Shown here: piece by piece, positions 31,776-42,538 of the stretch
Layout of the letters: each line of letters begins with the position of its first letter
Position numbering within the stretch: position 1 is the stretch's first letter
Source of the DNA: Mycolicibacterium flavescens
Lineage (GTDB): Bacteria; Actinomycetota; Actinomycetes; Mycobacteriales; Mycobacteriaceae
Direction of reading: 5' to 3'
DNA length: 64,000 bases
NCBI GenBank assembly: GCA_900637135.1
Contig: LR134353.1
Span: 1,178,001 to 1,242,000, forward strand
The notes under the pieces: generated by a model
Database searches by the model: none
The model's input: only the letters and a program-made list of their open reading frames with translations
Told to the model about the DNA's origin: nothing
Made by a program: the position numbers and the translations under genes

Positions 31776-32569
31776 CGGAAGCTGTGACGGCACCCGCGGC
31801 GCTGACCGAGCGCCGCGGGAACGTCATGCTCATCACGATCAATCGGCCCGAGGCGCGCAACGCCGTCAACAGCGCGGTCAGCACCGCGGTCGGCGATGCG
31901 CTGCAGCAGGCGCAGGACGACCCCGAGGTGCGCGCGGTGGTGATCACCGGGGCTGGGGAATCCTTCTGTGCCGGAGCCGATCTCAAGGCCATCTCACGGC
32001 GGGAGAACCTGTTCCACCCGGAACACGCCGAGTGGGGCTTCGCCGGTTACGTGCGGCACTACATCGACAAGCCGACCATCGCCGCGGTCAACGGCACCGC
32101 GCTGGGCGGAGGCACCGAACTCGCGCTCGCCAGCGATCTGGTGATCGCCGAAGAGCGCGCCAAATTCGGTCTGCCCGAAGTCAAGCGGGGCCTCATCGCC
32201 GCCGCGGGCGGGGTGTTCCGCATCGTCGACCACCTGCCGCGCAAGGTCGCGATGGAGCTGCTGTTCACGGGTGAGCCGATGTCGTCGGCCGATGCCCTGA
32301 AGTGGGGTCTGATCAACCGGGTGGTCTCCGACGGCACCGCGGTCGAGGCCGCATTCGAGCTCGCCGAACGCATCACCAGCAATGCGCCGCTTGCGGTGTG
32401 GGCGAGCAAGCGGGTCGCGATGGGTGTCGACGACGGCGTCATCGCCGGTGACGAGGGCGGATGGTCGAGGACCATGCGTGAGATCTCGACGGTGCTCCGC
32501 TCAGAGGACGCCAAAGAAGGACCGCTGGCATTCGCCGAGAAGCGCCAGCCTGTTTGGAAGGCCAAGTAA
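31772..32569 (+). CDS. echA: Enoyl-CoA hydratase
   Basis: A 265-residue crotonase-fold enzyme that hydrates 2-enoyl-CoA. The oxyanion-hole segments are ESFCAGADLKAI and NGTALGGGTELALASD. Both catalytic glutamates are present, the first in GGGTELA and the second in FGLPEVKRGL, so true hydratase activity is expected, unlike the minus-strand paralogue at 38.6 kb. The C-terminal helix EDAKEGPLAFAEKRQPVW closes the active site as usual. GTG 31772 overlaps the fadA stop (GTGA). It is the middle gene of the fadA-echA-fadE set. Confidence 0.93.
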   Translation: MTEAVTAPAALTERRGNVMLITINRPEARNAVNSAVSTAVGDALQQAQDDPEVRAVVITGAGESFCAGADLKAISRRENLFHPEHAEWGFAGYVRHYIDKPTIAAVNGTALGGGTELALASDLVIAEERAKFGLPEVKRGLIAAAGGVFRIVDHLPRKVAMELLFTGEPMSSADALKWGLINRVVSDGTAVEAAFELAERITSNAPLAVWASKRVAMGVDDGVIAGDEGGWSRTMREISTVLRSEDAKEGPLAFAEKRQPVWKAK

Positions 32570-32579
32570 GCACGCTGAC

Positions 32580-32593
32580 GAGCGCTTGCGCGA
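32580..32593 (+). repeat. GAGCGCTTGCGCGA motif before fadE
   Basis: The exact 14-nt GAGCGCTTGCGCGA recurs at 41396-41409. In both places it is followed by a purine-rich (GAAGAGA-like) Shine-Dalgarno region and a start codon 15 to 17 nt on, so it marks a repeated translation-initiation leader. The core is the dyad GCGC-TT-GCGC. Confidence 0.6.
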
Positions 32594-32607
32594 GGAAGAG
32601 AAAGCAT

Positions 32608-33750
32608 ATGAAGAGAACGATTTACGACGCCGAACACGAGGCGTTCCGCGAGACCGTCAGGGAGTACATCGAGCGCGAGCTCGTACCCAACCAGGAGAAG
32701 TGGGAGACCGAGCGCATCGTCGACCGGTCGGCGTACACCGCGGCAGGCAAGTACGGCCTCATCGGGTTCAACATGCCCGAGGAATACGGCGGCGGCGGCT
32801 CAGATGACTTCCGGTTCAACGCGATCATCGATGAGGAGACCGCCAGGTCCGGCGTGCATGGACCGGCGCTGAGCCTGCACAACGACGTCGTGGGCCCGTA
32901 TTTCAAGGAGCTGGCCAACGACGAGCAGAAGAAGCGCTGGTTGCCGGGCATCACCAGCGGTGAGCTGATTATCGCGATCGCGATGACCGAGCCGGGCGCC
33001 GGTAGCGATCTGGCCGGCATCCGCACCTCGGCGGTGCGCGACGGTGACGATTGGATCATCAACGGCTCCAAGACATTCATCTCGTCGGGCATCAATTGCG
33101 ACCTGTGTGTGGTCGTCGCGCGCACCGATCCCGAGGCCGGCCACAAGGGCTTCTCGTTGTTCGTGGTGGAGCGCGACATGGAGGGCTTCACCAGGGGCCG
33201 CAAGCTCGACAAGATGGGCCTGCACAGCCAGGACACCTCCGAGCTGCACTTCGAGAACGTGCGGGTGCCCAACGCCAACCTGCTTGGCAAGGAGGGTCGC
33301 GGCTTCTACCACCTGATGACCAACCTGCCCTCAGAGCGGTTGGGCATCGCGATCTCGGCCATCGCCGGAGCCCGCGGGGTCTTCAACGAGACGCTGCAAT
33401 ACGCCAAGGACCGCAAGGCATTCGGCCAGCCGATCGGCAGCTTCCAGCACAATCGCTTCCTACTCGCCGAGATGGAGACCGAGCTGGAGGTCACCGAAAA
33501 CTACATCGACCGCTGCCTACAGGGTGTGGTCGACGGTGAGCTGACCGCGGTCGAGGCGGCCAAGGCCAAGTGGTGGGCCACCGAGGTGGCAAAGAAGGTC
33601 GTCGACCAGTGCGTACAGCTGCACGGCGGATACGGCTACATGATGGAGTACCGCGTCGCGCGCGCTTACGTCGACGGGCGGATCCAGACGATCTTCGGTG
33701 GCACCACCGAGATCATGAAGGAGATCATCGGCCGCGACTTGGGTGTCTAG
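32608..33750 (+). CDS. fadE: Acyl-CoA dehydrogenase, LCAD-like active site
   Basis: A 380-residue FAD-dependent acyl-CoA dehydrogenase. N-terminal helices to about residue 120 are followed by the beta domain with AIAMTEPGAGSDLAGI and WIINGSKTFISSG, then the C-terminal helical domain with CVQLHGGYGYMMEYRVARAY. The usual catalytic Glu before GT is Gly (IFGGTTEIMKEIIG); instead Glu243 in NLPSERLGIAIS occupies the long-chain/isovaleryl-type position. The start is ATG 32608 behind GAGGAAGAG; the upstream gap contains the 14-nt motif also found before the nitronate monooxygenase gene. It is followed by the strong terminator at 33801. Confidence 0.94.
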   Translation: MKRTIYDAEHEAFRETVREYIERELVPNQEKWETERIVDRSAYTAAGKYGLIGFNMPEEYGGGGSDDFRFNAIIDEETARSGVHGPALSLHNDVVGPYFKELANDEQKKRWLPGITSGELIIAIAMTEPGAGSDLAGIRTSAVRDGDDWIINGSKTFISSGINCDLCVVVARTDPEAGHKGFSLFVVERDMEGFTRGRKLDKMGLHSQDTSELHFENVRVPNANLLGKEGRGFYHLMTNLPSERLGIAISAIAGARGVFNETLQYAKDRKAFGQPIGSFQHNRFLLAEMETELEVTENYIDRCLQGVVDGELTAVEAAKAKWWATEVAKKVVDQCVQLHGGYGYMMEYRVARAYVDGRIQTIFGGTTEIMKEIIGRDLGV

Positions 33751-33800
33751 CCGGCCCGCCGGCGTGGCGTCTAGCCGGCTCTAGCGCCGCCCCCAACGCC

Positions 33801-33834
33801 AAAGCCCCCGAAACAACGGAGTTTCGGGGGCTTT
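33801..33834. terminator. Bidirectional terminator between fadE and the fasciclin gene
   Basis: AAAGCCCCCGAAAC (33801-33814) and GTTTCGGGGGCTTT (33821-33834) form a perfect 14-bp stem with a 6-nt loop, with A and T runs at the two ends. It separates two convergent genes and can serve both. Confidence 0.92.
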
Positions 33835-33851
33835 CGCGTGTGCGGGCGAGA

Positions 33852-34613
33852 TCAGCCGATCGGAGCGTCGCCTGCCGGCATCGGCTCCACCGGCGGGGCC
33901 GGCTCGGTGGTCTCGGTCGTCGTCGTGGTGGTCGTCGTCTCGCTGGTCGACGTCGCGGACGGCGTCACGGCCGCCGGCGCGTTGGCCGGATCGAGCACCG
34001 CGTCGATCAAGTAGATCCGGGCGTTCGCCGCCTGAATGCCACCGCAGACCACCTTGGCGGTTTCGTTGATCGTCACGTCGGCGTTCTCACCGGTCACCTT
34101 GATCTCCGCACCCTGCTGGGTGGGCCGCTGACCCTTGACGTCCTTGGGTCCGAGCAACCCGAGGAACACGTGGTAGTAGTCGAAGTCCGTCAGCGCGGCG
34201 GGGTCGGCCTTCAACGCGTCCAACTGCGCGGGCGGAAGCGCGGCGAACGCCTCGTTCGTCGGCACGAAGACCACGTACGGGCCGTTCTCCAGCACGGGCA
34301 CCACGTTCACGGCGGGATTGAACCCACCCGAGATCGCGGAGTAGAAGGTGCTGGCCTCCGGGATGGCTTGCAGCGCCTGGCCCACGGGCAGGTTGTTCAG
34401 CGCCTTCCAGTCGGGCACCGCCTCCTTGAAGGCGTCACAGCCCTTCCCCTCGGGGTTCGGGATCTCGACCACCGCAGTCGTGGTCGGCTCGGCCGGTTGC
34501 TCGGGTGCGGGCGCGGGCGGATCGGCGTATGCGGTCACGGCCAGCGGCACCGAAAAGGCGATCGCGGCGATCCCGGCAGTGGCACCAAGGGCTTTGCTGG
34601 TGCGAGTCTTCAC
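33852..34613 (-). CDS. Secreted fasciclin-domain protein
   Basis: A 253-residue exported protein. The signal peptide (KALGATAGIAAIAFSVPLAVTAYA) is cleaved near residue 30. A Pro-rich linker, one fasciclin (FAS1) domain from about residue 58 to 210 (ALQAIPEASTFYSAI, then YVVFVPTNEAFAALP and the closing INARIYLIDAVL-like strand read as ANARIYLIDAVL), and a Thr/Ser/Pro-rich tail follow. FAS1 proteins such as MPT70/MPT83 are adhesion or lipid-binding surface proteins. Two Cys (GKGCDAF and VVCGGIQ) could form a disulfide. The start is GTG 34613. It is probably monocistronic. Confidence 0.9.
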   Translation of the reverse strand: MKTRTSKALGATAGIAAIAFSVPLAVTAYADPPAPAPEQPAEPTTTAVVEIPNPEGKGCDAFKEAVPDWKALNNLPVGQALQAIPEASTFYSAISGGFNPAVNVVPVLENGPYVVFVPTNEAFAALPPAQLDALKADPAALTDFDYYHVFLGLLGPKDVKGQRPTQQGAEIKVTGENADVTINETAKVVCGGIQAANARIYLIDAVLDPANAPAAVTPSATSTSETTTTTTTTETTEPAPPVEPMPAGDAPIG

Positions 34614-34785
34614 TTACGGCTCCTCAGCTAGACAGGTCGAAAGGCATGTTAGAGGCAGTGCTGCGTGCCTGCCAAAGTCGCCACCTCGCCAAACACCTGC
34701 TGTGGCCCATCTGACCTGGGCTTTGTCAATCTGCCCACATAGTGCCCCGAACGGCGGTGAAAGGCCGATGCATACGATGAGCCGC

Positions 34786-35310
34786 ATGCCTGAGCCGCTG
34801 ATCGTTCCCATCCGTGGTCGCACGCCGTCGCTGCATGCCGAGGCGTGGGCGGCGCCCAACGCGAGCCTGATTGGTGACGTGACGCTCGCGGCGCGGGCCA
34901 GCGTCTGGTACGGCGCCACGTTGCGGGCCGAGGCTGAGCCCATCGAGGTCGGCTTCGGGACCAACATCCAGGACGGGGTGATGGTCCACGTCGACCCGGA
35001 GTTCCCGGTCTGCATCGGCGAAGAGGTCAGCGTCGGCCACAACGCCGTACTGCACGGCTGTGTCATCGAGGACGGGGCGCTCATCGGCATGGGGGCGGTC
35101 ATCCTCAACGGCGCGACGGTGGGACAGGGCGCCTTGATTGCCGCGGGTGCGGTCGTGCCGCAGGGTTTCGTGGTGCCGCCGCGGACTCTGGTCGCCGGGG
35201 TCCCGGGCAAGGTGCGAAGGGACCTCAGTGACGCAGAGGTCAATCACAACCGATACAACGCGCAGGTGTACCAGCATCTGATCGATCTGCACCGAGACGC
35301 GAAGGCCTAG
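34786..35310 (+). CDS. Gamma-carbonic-anhydrase-like left-handed beta-helix protein
   Basis: A 174-residue hexapeptide-repeat protein of the gamma carbonic anhydrase/YrdA/PaaY group. Repeats run from ASLIGDVTLAARASVWYGATLR to GAVILNGATVGQGALIAAGAVV. The three zinc-ligand histidines are in GVMVHVD and VGHNAVLHGC, so a metal site is complete. The typical proton-shuttle Glu loop is not evident, as in many members without carbonic anhydrase activity; thioesterase or regulatory roles are known for relatives. ATG 34786 starts right before the fold; in-frame ATGs at 34768 and 34777 are alternatives. The 172 bp upstream show no further feature. Confidence 0.87.
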   Translation: MPEPLIVPIRGRTPSLHAEAWAAPNASLIGDVTLAARASVWYGATLRAEAEPIEVGFGTNIQDGVMVHVDPEFPVCIGEEVSVGHNAVLHGCVIEDGALIGMGAVILNGATVGQGALIAAGAVVPQGFVVPPRTLVAGVPGKVRRDLSDAEVNHNRYNAQVYQHLIDLHRDAKA

Positions 35311-35356
35311 ATTCTCCCGGGATTCTCCCGGCTCCGATCCGGGTACAGGCCCTACC

Positions 35357-36505
35357 GTGAAACGTGTTCGAACTCTGGTGACCGGCGCGACCGGTTACGT
35401 CGGCTCCCGGCTCGTCAACGAATTGCTCACCGAGGGCCACGAGGTGGTCGCCGCCAGCCGAAATCCCGACCGGCTGGCCGAGTTCGGGTGGCAGGACCGC
35501 GTCGACGCCGTCGCGTTGGACGCCCACGACGAAGCCTCGGCGCGGTCGGCGTTCGCCGACGCCGGCCCGATCGACGTCGTCTACTACCTCGTACACGGCA
35601 TCGGGCAGCCCGATTTCCGCGAGGCCGACAACCGCGCGGCGGCCAACGTGGCGAGGGCGGCCAAGGACGCCGGGGTGCGTCGCATCGTGTACCTCGGCGG
35701 GTTCGTGCCCGACGGTGACGAGCTGTCCGAACACCTCGCGAGCCGCGCCGAAGTCGCCGAGGCGTTGCACGTCGACGCCGGACCGGACGTGGTGTGGCTC
35801 GGTGCGGCCATCATCATCGGCGCGGGGTCGACGTCGTTCGAGATGCTGCGCTACGTGGGTGATCGGTTCCTGGTCATCCCGATGCCGTCGTGGTCGGTGA
35901 ACCCGATCGACCCGATCTCGATCTGCGATGTGCTGCACTATCTCGTCGCCGCCGCCGACAGCGAGCGTGTGCCCGCCGGCGCGTACGACATCACCGGCCC
36001 GGAAACCACGTCGTATGCCGACCTGCTGCGTACGTATGCGCGAATCGCCGGAAAGTGGCGCGCCGAGCTGCCGGTCAACGGCGTCGACACCGGTCTCGTC
36101 TCGTGGGTGACGGGGGTGGTGCTGCCGGTGCCGGGCGGACTTGCCGCCGACCTGGTGCAGTCGTTGGACCATCCGATGATGGCTTCTGACACCCGGCTGC
36201 GCGAGTTCGTGCCGGACCCGCCTGCCGGGCTGATCGGCGTCGAGGAGGCGATCACGCGGGCGCTGGCAAGCCGTCGCCGTCGACCCGTCGACGAGCTCAC
36301 CGACCCACACCACCTCGCCGACACCGACCCCGGCTGGGCGGGTGGGGACACACTGCGTCTGCAACAGGTGGCCGGTGCGGTCACACCGTCGGTCGTCCGG
36401 CCCGCGCTCGGGCTCATCGGCGGGGTGCCCGGACCCGTCGCCGGGGCGGTGCGCACGGGGGTGGACACGCTGCTGCATTTCGTGCCTAAGGTCGATCTGA
36501 CGTGA
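35357..36505 (+). CDS. NmrA/atypical SDR NAD(P)-binding protein
   Basis: A 382-residue atypical short-chain dehydrogenase. The N-terminal RTLVTGATGYVGSRLVNELL carries the TGATGxxG dinucleotide motif, and VVYYLVHGIGQPDF and RRIVYLGGFVPDG follow the extended/atypical (NmrA-like) pattern. The usual YxxxK pair is not present, so it may be a redox sensor or use other residues. A C-terminal extension of about 100 residues (PVDELTDPHHLADTDPGW, then Gly/Pro/Val-rich) is outside the Rossmann domain. The start is GTG 35357. It is coupled by GTGA to a CPBP protease gene, so the two proteins may act together at the membrane. Confidence 0.82.
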   Translation: MKRVRTLVTGATGYVGSRLVNELLTEGHEVVAASRNPDRLAEFGWQDRVDAVALDAHDEASARSAFADAGPIDVVYYLVHGIGQPDFREADNRAAANVARAAKDAGVRRIVYLGGFVPDGDELSEHLASRAEVAEALHVDAGPDVVWLGAAIIIGAGSTSFEMLRYVGDRFLVIPMPSWSVNPIDPISICDVLHYLVAAADSERVPAGAYDITGPETTSYADLLRTYARIAGKWRAELPVNGVDTGLVSWVTGVVLPVPGGLAADLVQSLDHPMMASDTRLREFVPDPPAGLIGVEEAITRALASRRRRPVDELTDPHHLADTDPGWAGGDTLRLQQVAGAVTPSVVRPALGLIGGVPGPVAGAVRTGVDTLLHFVPKVDLT

Positions 36506-37224
36506 CGGAGGAGACGCAGACGCGCCCCGGCCTGCTTCGGGAGATCCGCGAGATCGTCAGCGCGTGCCCCGTTCCGCATCACGAACCACCCAGCGTCATA
36601 CGGCGCAGGCGCATCGTCGTCGCGGTCGTGCTCGTCATCGGCGCCGCCCTGCTCGGTTATTCGCTGACCCGCCCGCCGGGTGACTCGTCGTTCTACTGGC
36701 TGACGTTGGCCCTGGCCGGGGTATGGGCGCTGGGCGCGTTCCTTTCCGGCCCGCTGCACATGGGATGCATCCGCTTCCGCGGCCGCAATCAACGACCCGT
36801 GATCACCGGCACCGCAGTGGGTTTGGCGCTGGGAGCGGTGTTCGTCATCGGCGGCCTGATCGCGCGCGAGATTCCCGGTATAAGCGAATACATCACTCGC
36901 GTACTGGAATACGCCAACTACGGACCCTTGGTCCTGGTGACGTTCATCACCGTCATCAACGGGCTGGCCGAGGAGATGTTCTTCCGCGGCGCGCTCTACA
37001 CGGCGTTGGGCACGATGAAGCCGATACTGATCTCGACGATCTTCTACGTCATCGCCACCGCGGCCACCACCGGCAATCCGATGCTCGGCTTTGCCGCGAT
37101 CATCCTGGGCACGATCTGCGCGTTCGAGCGCCGGATGACCGGCGGCATACTCGCACCGATGCTGACCCACTTCTTCTGGGGTCTGGTCATGGTGCTCGCG
37201 CTGCCGCCGATCTTCGGCGTCTGA
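36502..37224 (+). CDS. CPBP-family intramembrane metalloprotease/Abi protein
   Basis: A 240-residue membrane protein with about six helices of the CPBP (CAAX protease and bacteriocin-processing, Abi) family. The first conserved motif EEMFFRGALYTAL (Glu-Glu-x3-Arg) is at residues 159 to 171; the later FFWGL with its preceding His (LTHFFW) gives the second motif. The N-terminal 35 residues are cytoplasmic, with CPVPHH. Family roles include prenyl-protein processing and bacteriocin self-immunity. The substrate is unknown. It is translationally coupled to the preceding SDR (GTGA at 36502). Confidence 0.87.
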   Translation: MTEETQTRPGLLREIREIVSACPVPHHEPPSVIRRRRIVVAVVLVIGAALLGYSLTRPPGDSSFYWLTLALAGVWALGAFLSGPLHMGCIRFRGRNQRPVITGTAVGLALGAVFVIGGLIAREIPGISEYITRVLEYANYGPLVLVTFITVINGLAEEMFFRGALYTALGTMKPILISTIFYVIATAATTGNPMLGFAAIILGTICAFERRMTGGILAPMLTHFFWGLVMVLALPPIFGV

Positions 37225-37225
37225 A

Positions 37226-38503
37226 TCAGCGCAGCGGGTGGGCCAGCTCGTCGCGACGCATCCCGGCCGCCCACACCGCGACCGCGGCGACCAGCACGGG
37301 AACGATACCCGCGACGAGGAAAATCGTCTGTGTCGAAACGACTTTCGACAGCGGTCCGACGATCGCGAACGACACCGGCATGAACGCCAGCGAGACGAAG
37401 AAGTCCAGGCTCGACACGCGGCCCAGCATCGCCGTCGGCACTCGTCGCTGCAGCAGGGTGCCCCAGATGACCATTCCGGTGCCGTCGGTGAACCCGATGA
37501 CGAAGGTCGCGACCGCCATCACCGTGAACGACGAGGTGAAGCCGAACACGATCAGCGGGATGGCGCCGAAACCCCACATCGCCATCATCACCGACAGATA
37601 CCGGCGCGGCATACGGCCCGACGACACGGTGAGTGCCCCGAGCGCGCTGCCGAGCCCGAAGAACGCCAGGATGAATCCGTACATCCGCGCGCCGTCGACG
37701 AAGCGGTCCTTGGCGATGAACGGCAGCAGCACTTCGATCGGTCCCAGGACGACCAGCACGAAGATGCTCGCGAACAGCAGCGTCCACAACAGCCACGGTG
37801 TGCCGAGCACGAACACGAAGCCGTCGCGAAGATCGCGCAGCACATGTGTGTGCTCCTGTGGCGCAGGTGGTTTCAGTGCCGGCCGGGTCGCGATGAGCAA
37901 CACCAGGCCGACGGCGAACAGGGCGGCCACCGCCACCGCGCCCAGTGCGGGGAACGTCGCGCCGACGATCACGCCGGCGGCGGCCGGGCCGATCGCGCGC
38001 TGGAACACCGGGCGCACCACACCCTCCACACCGTTGGCCGCGAGCAGCTGCTCGGGCGGCAGGATGCGCGGAAGGATCGCACTGTAGGCGGGGAAGAAGA
38101 AGGCCGCTGCCGTGCCGAGGGCCGCCGCGCCCACCGCCAGGTGCCAGATCTGCAGTGCGCCAAGCATCCCCAGCGCCGCGACGGCGGTCGAGGCGAGTAC
38201 GTTGACTGTCTCGACCGCGATGATGATCGCGCGTTGAGGGAATCGGTCCGCGGCGATCCCGCCGACCAACACGAACGCGACGAGCGCGCCGCCGAAACAG
38301 GTCGTCACGATCGACAGCGATACAGGGTCGTTGTTCAGGTCGATGACCTGCATGGCCAGTACCACCGCGAACATGCCGTCGGCGAAGATCGACAAGGTCA
38401 CCGCGGCGATCAGCAGGCGGTACTCGCGGTTGCGGAACGGTGCGAGTACGCGCCAACCACCGGTGTTGCGCACCGGCTGTTGGATCTCGAATTGCGTACT
38501 CAC
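37226..38503 (-). CDS. MFS efflux transporter (MFS_3/EntS-like)
   Basis: A 425-residue major facilitator with twelve predicted helices of the group that includes EntS-type siderophore exporters and mycobacterial Tap drug pumps. Motif A between helices 2 and 3 reads GGIAADRFPQRAII, and FRNREYRLLIAAVTLSIFADGMF is the typical helix 1 start. The cytoplasmic middle loop includes KPPAPQEHTHVLRDLRDGF. The start is GTG 38503. The substrate is unknown. Convergent with the CPBP gene (1-bp gap between stop codons), it is followed upstream by a gap containing the palindromic repeat at 38554. Confidence 0.9.
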   Translation of the reverse strand: MSTQFEIQQPVRNTGGWRVLAPFRNREYRLLIAAVTLSIFADGMFAVVLAMQVIDLNNDPVSLSIVTTCFGGALVAFVLVGGIAADRFPQRAIIIAVETVNVLASTAVAALGMLGALQIWHLAVGAAALGTAAAFFFPAYSAILPRILPPEQLLAANGVEGVVRPVFQRAIGPAAAGVIVGATFPALGAVAVAALFAVGLVLLIATRPALKPPAPQEHTHVLRDLRDGFVFVLGTPWLLWTLLFASIFVLVVLGPIEVLLPFIAKDRFVDGARMYGFILAFFGLGSALGALTVSSGRMPRRYLSVMMAMWGFGAIPLIVFGFTSSFTVMAVATFVIGFTDGTGMVIWGTLLQRRVPTAMLGRVSSLDFFVSLAFMPVSFAIVGPLSKVVSTQTIFLVAGIVPVLVAAVAVWAAGMRRDELAHPLR

Positions 38504-38553
38504 CTGTCGATGGTTGCCGACGCGTAGGCGCCGAGTCCACCGATTTTCTTCGT

Positions 38554-38614
38554 GCGAGCGACCGCTTTTGTACGCCCGAACGCCGCGTGTCGCGGTGCAG
38601 ACACGGTCGGTCGC
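38554..38614. repeat. 61-nt palindromic repeat, copy 1
   Basis: This sequence starts GCGAGCGACCGC and ends GGTCGC; its halves pair imperfectly around GCCGCGTGTCGC. It aligns without gaps to 57831-57891 with 51 of 61 identical positions by hand count. It lies in the gap between two same-strand genes (echA-like and MFS). Confidence 0.8.
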
Positions 38615-38626
38615 GGCAGTAGAAGG

Positions 38627-39445
38627 TTAGAAGTCGGAGAAGTTGACCTTGCGGCGCTGCTGGAACGCCGTGATGCCCTCGATGAAGTCCGACGAGGTCA
38701 GCAGCGTCAACTGACCTTCGCGTTCCCGTCCGAGCGCGGGCTCGAACTCGGTGAGCGTTGCCGCGTTGATCGCGTGCTTGGTCTTGCGCAGCGCCACCGC
38801 CGGTCCCGACTTCAACGAGGTGAGCACCTTGTCGACCTCGGCGTCGAACTCATCGGCCGGATAGACCGCGGCCGCCAGACCCCACTCGAATGCCTCACGC
38901 GCCGAGACCTTTTCGGCAAGCAGCGCCATCCGCGCGGCACGGGTGCGTCCCACCGCCGCGGCCACCAGAGCCGAGGCCCCGCCGTCGGGCATCAGTCCGA
39001 TCTTGGTGAACGCCAGCATGAAATACGCGTTCTCCGAAGCCAATACGACGTCGGAGGCCAGTGCCAGCGAGACGCCGACACCTGCCGCCGCACCGTGCAC
39101 CGCCGCGACAACGGGTTGGGGCAGGTTGACGATCGCGCGGACCGCGTCGTTGGCGGCGTCCAGCACCGAGGCCGGCCCGTCGACCTCCTTCTGCGCCTGG
39201 TCGTCGTCGCCGATGCCGGCGCCCGAGCAGAAGCCACGGCCCGCACCGCCGAGCCGCACCACCTTGACCCGCCGATCGGTGGCCGCCGTCTGGAGGGTTT
39301 CGGCGATACCGGCCAGCATCGCCCGGTTCAGCGAGTTGAGGCTGTCGGGCCGATTCAGCGTCACCGAAAGCACACCGTCGGCGAGGTCGACCCTCAGAGC
39401 GTCGATACCGGTGTATGTGGGTGCGCCCGAATCGAGGGTTGTCAT
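38627..39445 (-). CDS. echA: Enoyl-CoA isomerase/hydratase, PaaG-like active site
   Basis: A 272-residue crotonase-fold protein, in the position of M. tuberculosis Rv1142c (echA10), next to mcr. The oxyanion segments are [14 protein letters not shown] and [16 protein letters not shown]. Neither hydratase glutamate is present (GVGVSLA and FTKIGLMP at the usual sites), but an Asp in IGLMPDGG matches the catalytic Asp of PaaG-type isomerases. A delta-isomerase acting on branched or unsaturated acyl-CoA is more likely than a hydratase. ATG 39445 is preferred; ATG 39454 adds three residues. It is divergent from mcr. Confidence 0.85.
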   Translation of the reverse strand: MTTLDSGAPTYTGIDALRVDLADGVLSVTLNRPDSLNSLNRAMLAGIAETLQTAATDRRVKVVRLGGAGRGFCSGAGIGDDDQAQKEVDGPASVLDAANDAVRAIVNLPQPVVAAVHGAAAGVGVSLALASDVVLASENAYFMLAFTKIGLMPDGGASALVAAAVGRTRAARMALLAEKVSAREAFEWGLAAAVYPADEFDAEVDKVLTSLKSGPAVALRKTKHAINAATLTEFEPALGREREGQLTLLTSSDFIEGITAFQQRRKVNFSDF

Positions 39446-39533
39446 GCACTGCACCCTAGAACCGGACGACTTGGTTATACAAGTAAGCTATGTCGGCGAT
39501 CCGGAAGCGATTGTCCAACGAAGGGCGGTAAGC

Positions 39534-40625
39534 ATGGCGGGACCTCTGCAGGGGCTGCGGGTGATCGAACTCGCGAGCATCGGACCCGGCCCGCACGCGG
39601 CGATGATCCTCGGTGACCTGGGCGCTGACGTCGTCCGGATCGAACGGCCGGGCAAGCTCGGGGGAGTGCCCACCAGCAAGCGCGAGGCCACGCTGCGCAA
39701 CCGTCGCTCGGTGGCCGCCGACCTCAAGAGCGACGAGGGTCGCGAACTGGTTTTGCGGCTCGTCGCGAAGGCCGACGTGCTGATCGAGGGCCTGCGCCCC
39801 GGTGTCACCGAACGGCTCGGTCTCGGCCCGGAGGACTGCGCGAAGGTCAACGAACGGCTGATCTACGGGCGCATGACCGGTTGGGGTCAGACCGGCCCGC
39901 GCCGCCTACAGGCCGGCCACGACATCAACTACATCTCGCTGAACGGTGTGCTGCACTCGATCGGGCGCGCGGGCGAACGGCCGGTGCCGCCGCTGAACCT
40001 CACCGGCGACTTCGGTGGCGGCTCGATGTTCCTGCTCGTCGGCATCCTGTCCGCGCTGTTCGAACGGCAGAACTCGGGCAAGGGCCAGGTGGTCGACGCC
40101 GCGATGATCGACGGGTCGAGCGTGCTGTCGCAGATGATCTGGGGCTTCCTGCAGGACGGGCTGTGGACCGATCAGCGAGGAGTCAACATCCTCGACGGCG
40201 GTGCGCCCTACTACGACACCTACACCTGCGCCGACGGCCGCTACATCGCGGTCGGGTGCATCGAGCCGCAGTTCTACGCCGCGTTCCTCAAGGGACTGGG
40301 CCTGGAGGACGCCGACCTTCCCGACCAGAACGACGCGGGCCGCTGGCCGGAGCTGCGCGCGAAGTTGACCGAGGTCATCGCCAGCAAGGACCGCGATCAC
40401 TGGGCCGAGGTCTTCGCAGGCAGCGACGCCTGCGTGACGCCCGTGCTGTCGTTCAGCGAGGTCGAGTCCGAACCGCATATCACCGAGCGCAACACCTTCT
40501 ATCGCGACGGTGAGCACCTGCAACCGATGCCCGCGCCGCGGTTCTCCCGCAGCACGCCGGCGGCACCCACGCCGCCCGGCCAACCCGGAGCCGACACCGA
40601 AGCCGTCTTACGAGACTGGGCATAG
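39534..40625 (+). CDS. mcr: Alpha-methylacyl-CoA racemase
   Basis: A 363-residue class III CoA-transferase-fold enzyme that interconverts R- and S-2-methylacyl-CoA so that branched chains, including the cholesterol side chain, can be beta-oxidised. The acid/base residues known from M. tuberculosis MCR are visible: His in QAGHDINYI (residue 129), Asp in [10 protein letters not shown], and Glu in [10 protein letters not shown]. The N-terminal [30 protein letters not shown] is the CoA-binding signature. Gene order with echA upstream and the SDR downstream matches Rv1142c-Rv1144. The ATG at 39534 follows AAGGGCGGTAAGC. Confidence 0.95.
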   Translation: MAGPLQGLRVIELASIGPGPHAAMILGDLGADVVRIERPGKLGGVPTSKREATLRNRRSVAADLKSDEGRELVLRLVAKADVLIEGLRPGVTERLGLGPEDCAKVNERLIYGRMTGWGQTGPRRLQAGHDINYISLNGVLHSIGRAGERPVPPLNLTGDFGGGSMFLLVGILSALFERQNSGKGQVVDAAMIDGSSVLSQMIWGFLQDGLWTDQRGVNILDGGAPYYDTYTCADGRYIAVGCIEPQFYAAFLKGLGLEDADLPDQNDAGRWPELRAKLTEVIASKDRDHWAEVFAGSDACVTPVLSFSEVESEPHITERNTFYRDGEHLQPMPAPRFSRSTPAAPTPPGQPGADTEAVLRDWA

Positions 40626-40644
40626 AGAAAGGAACACCCTCAAA

Positions 40645-42424
<1,780 letters not shown>

Positions 42425-42480
42425 GAACGGGGATCGAATTTAGCGGGGCGGGTTCAACAAGGAAGCATCACAGAACCGGC

Positions 42481-42499
42481 TTCGGCCCTCGAGGCCGAA
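42481..42499. terminator. Candidate terminator after the nitronate monooxygenase gene
   Basis: TTCGGCC (42481-42487) and GGCCGAA (42493-42499) form a 7-bp stem with a 5-nt loop, 57 nt after the stop codon and between two convergent genes. No T run follows. Confidence 0.45.
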
Positions 42500-42538
42500 C
42501 CGTCGGAGCGAATGCGCGACCCCTCGGCGCGCGTTCGG

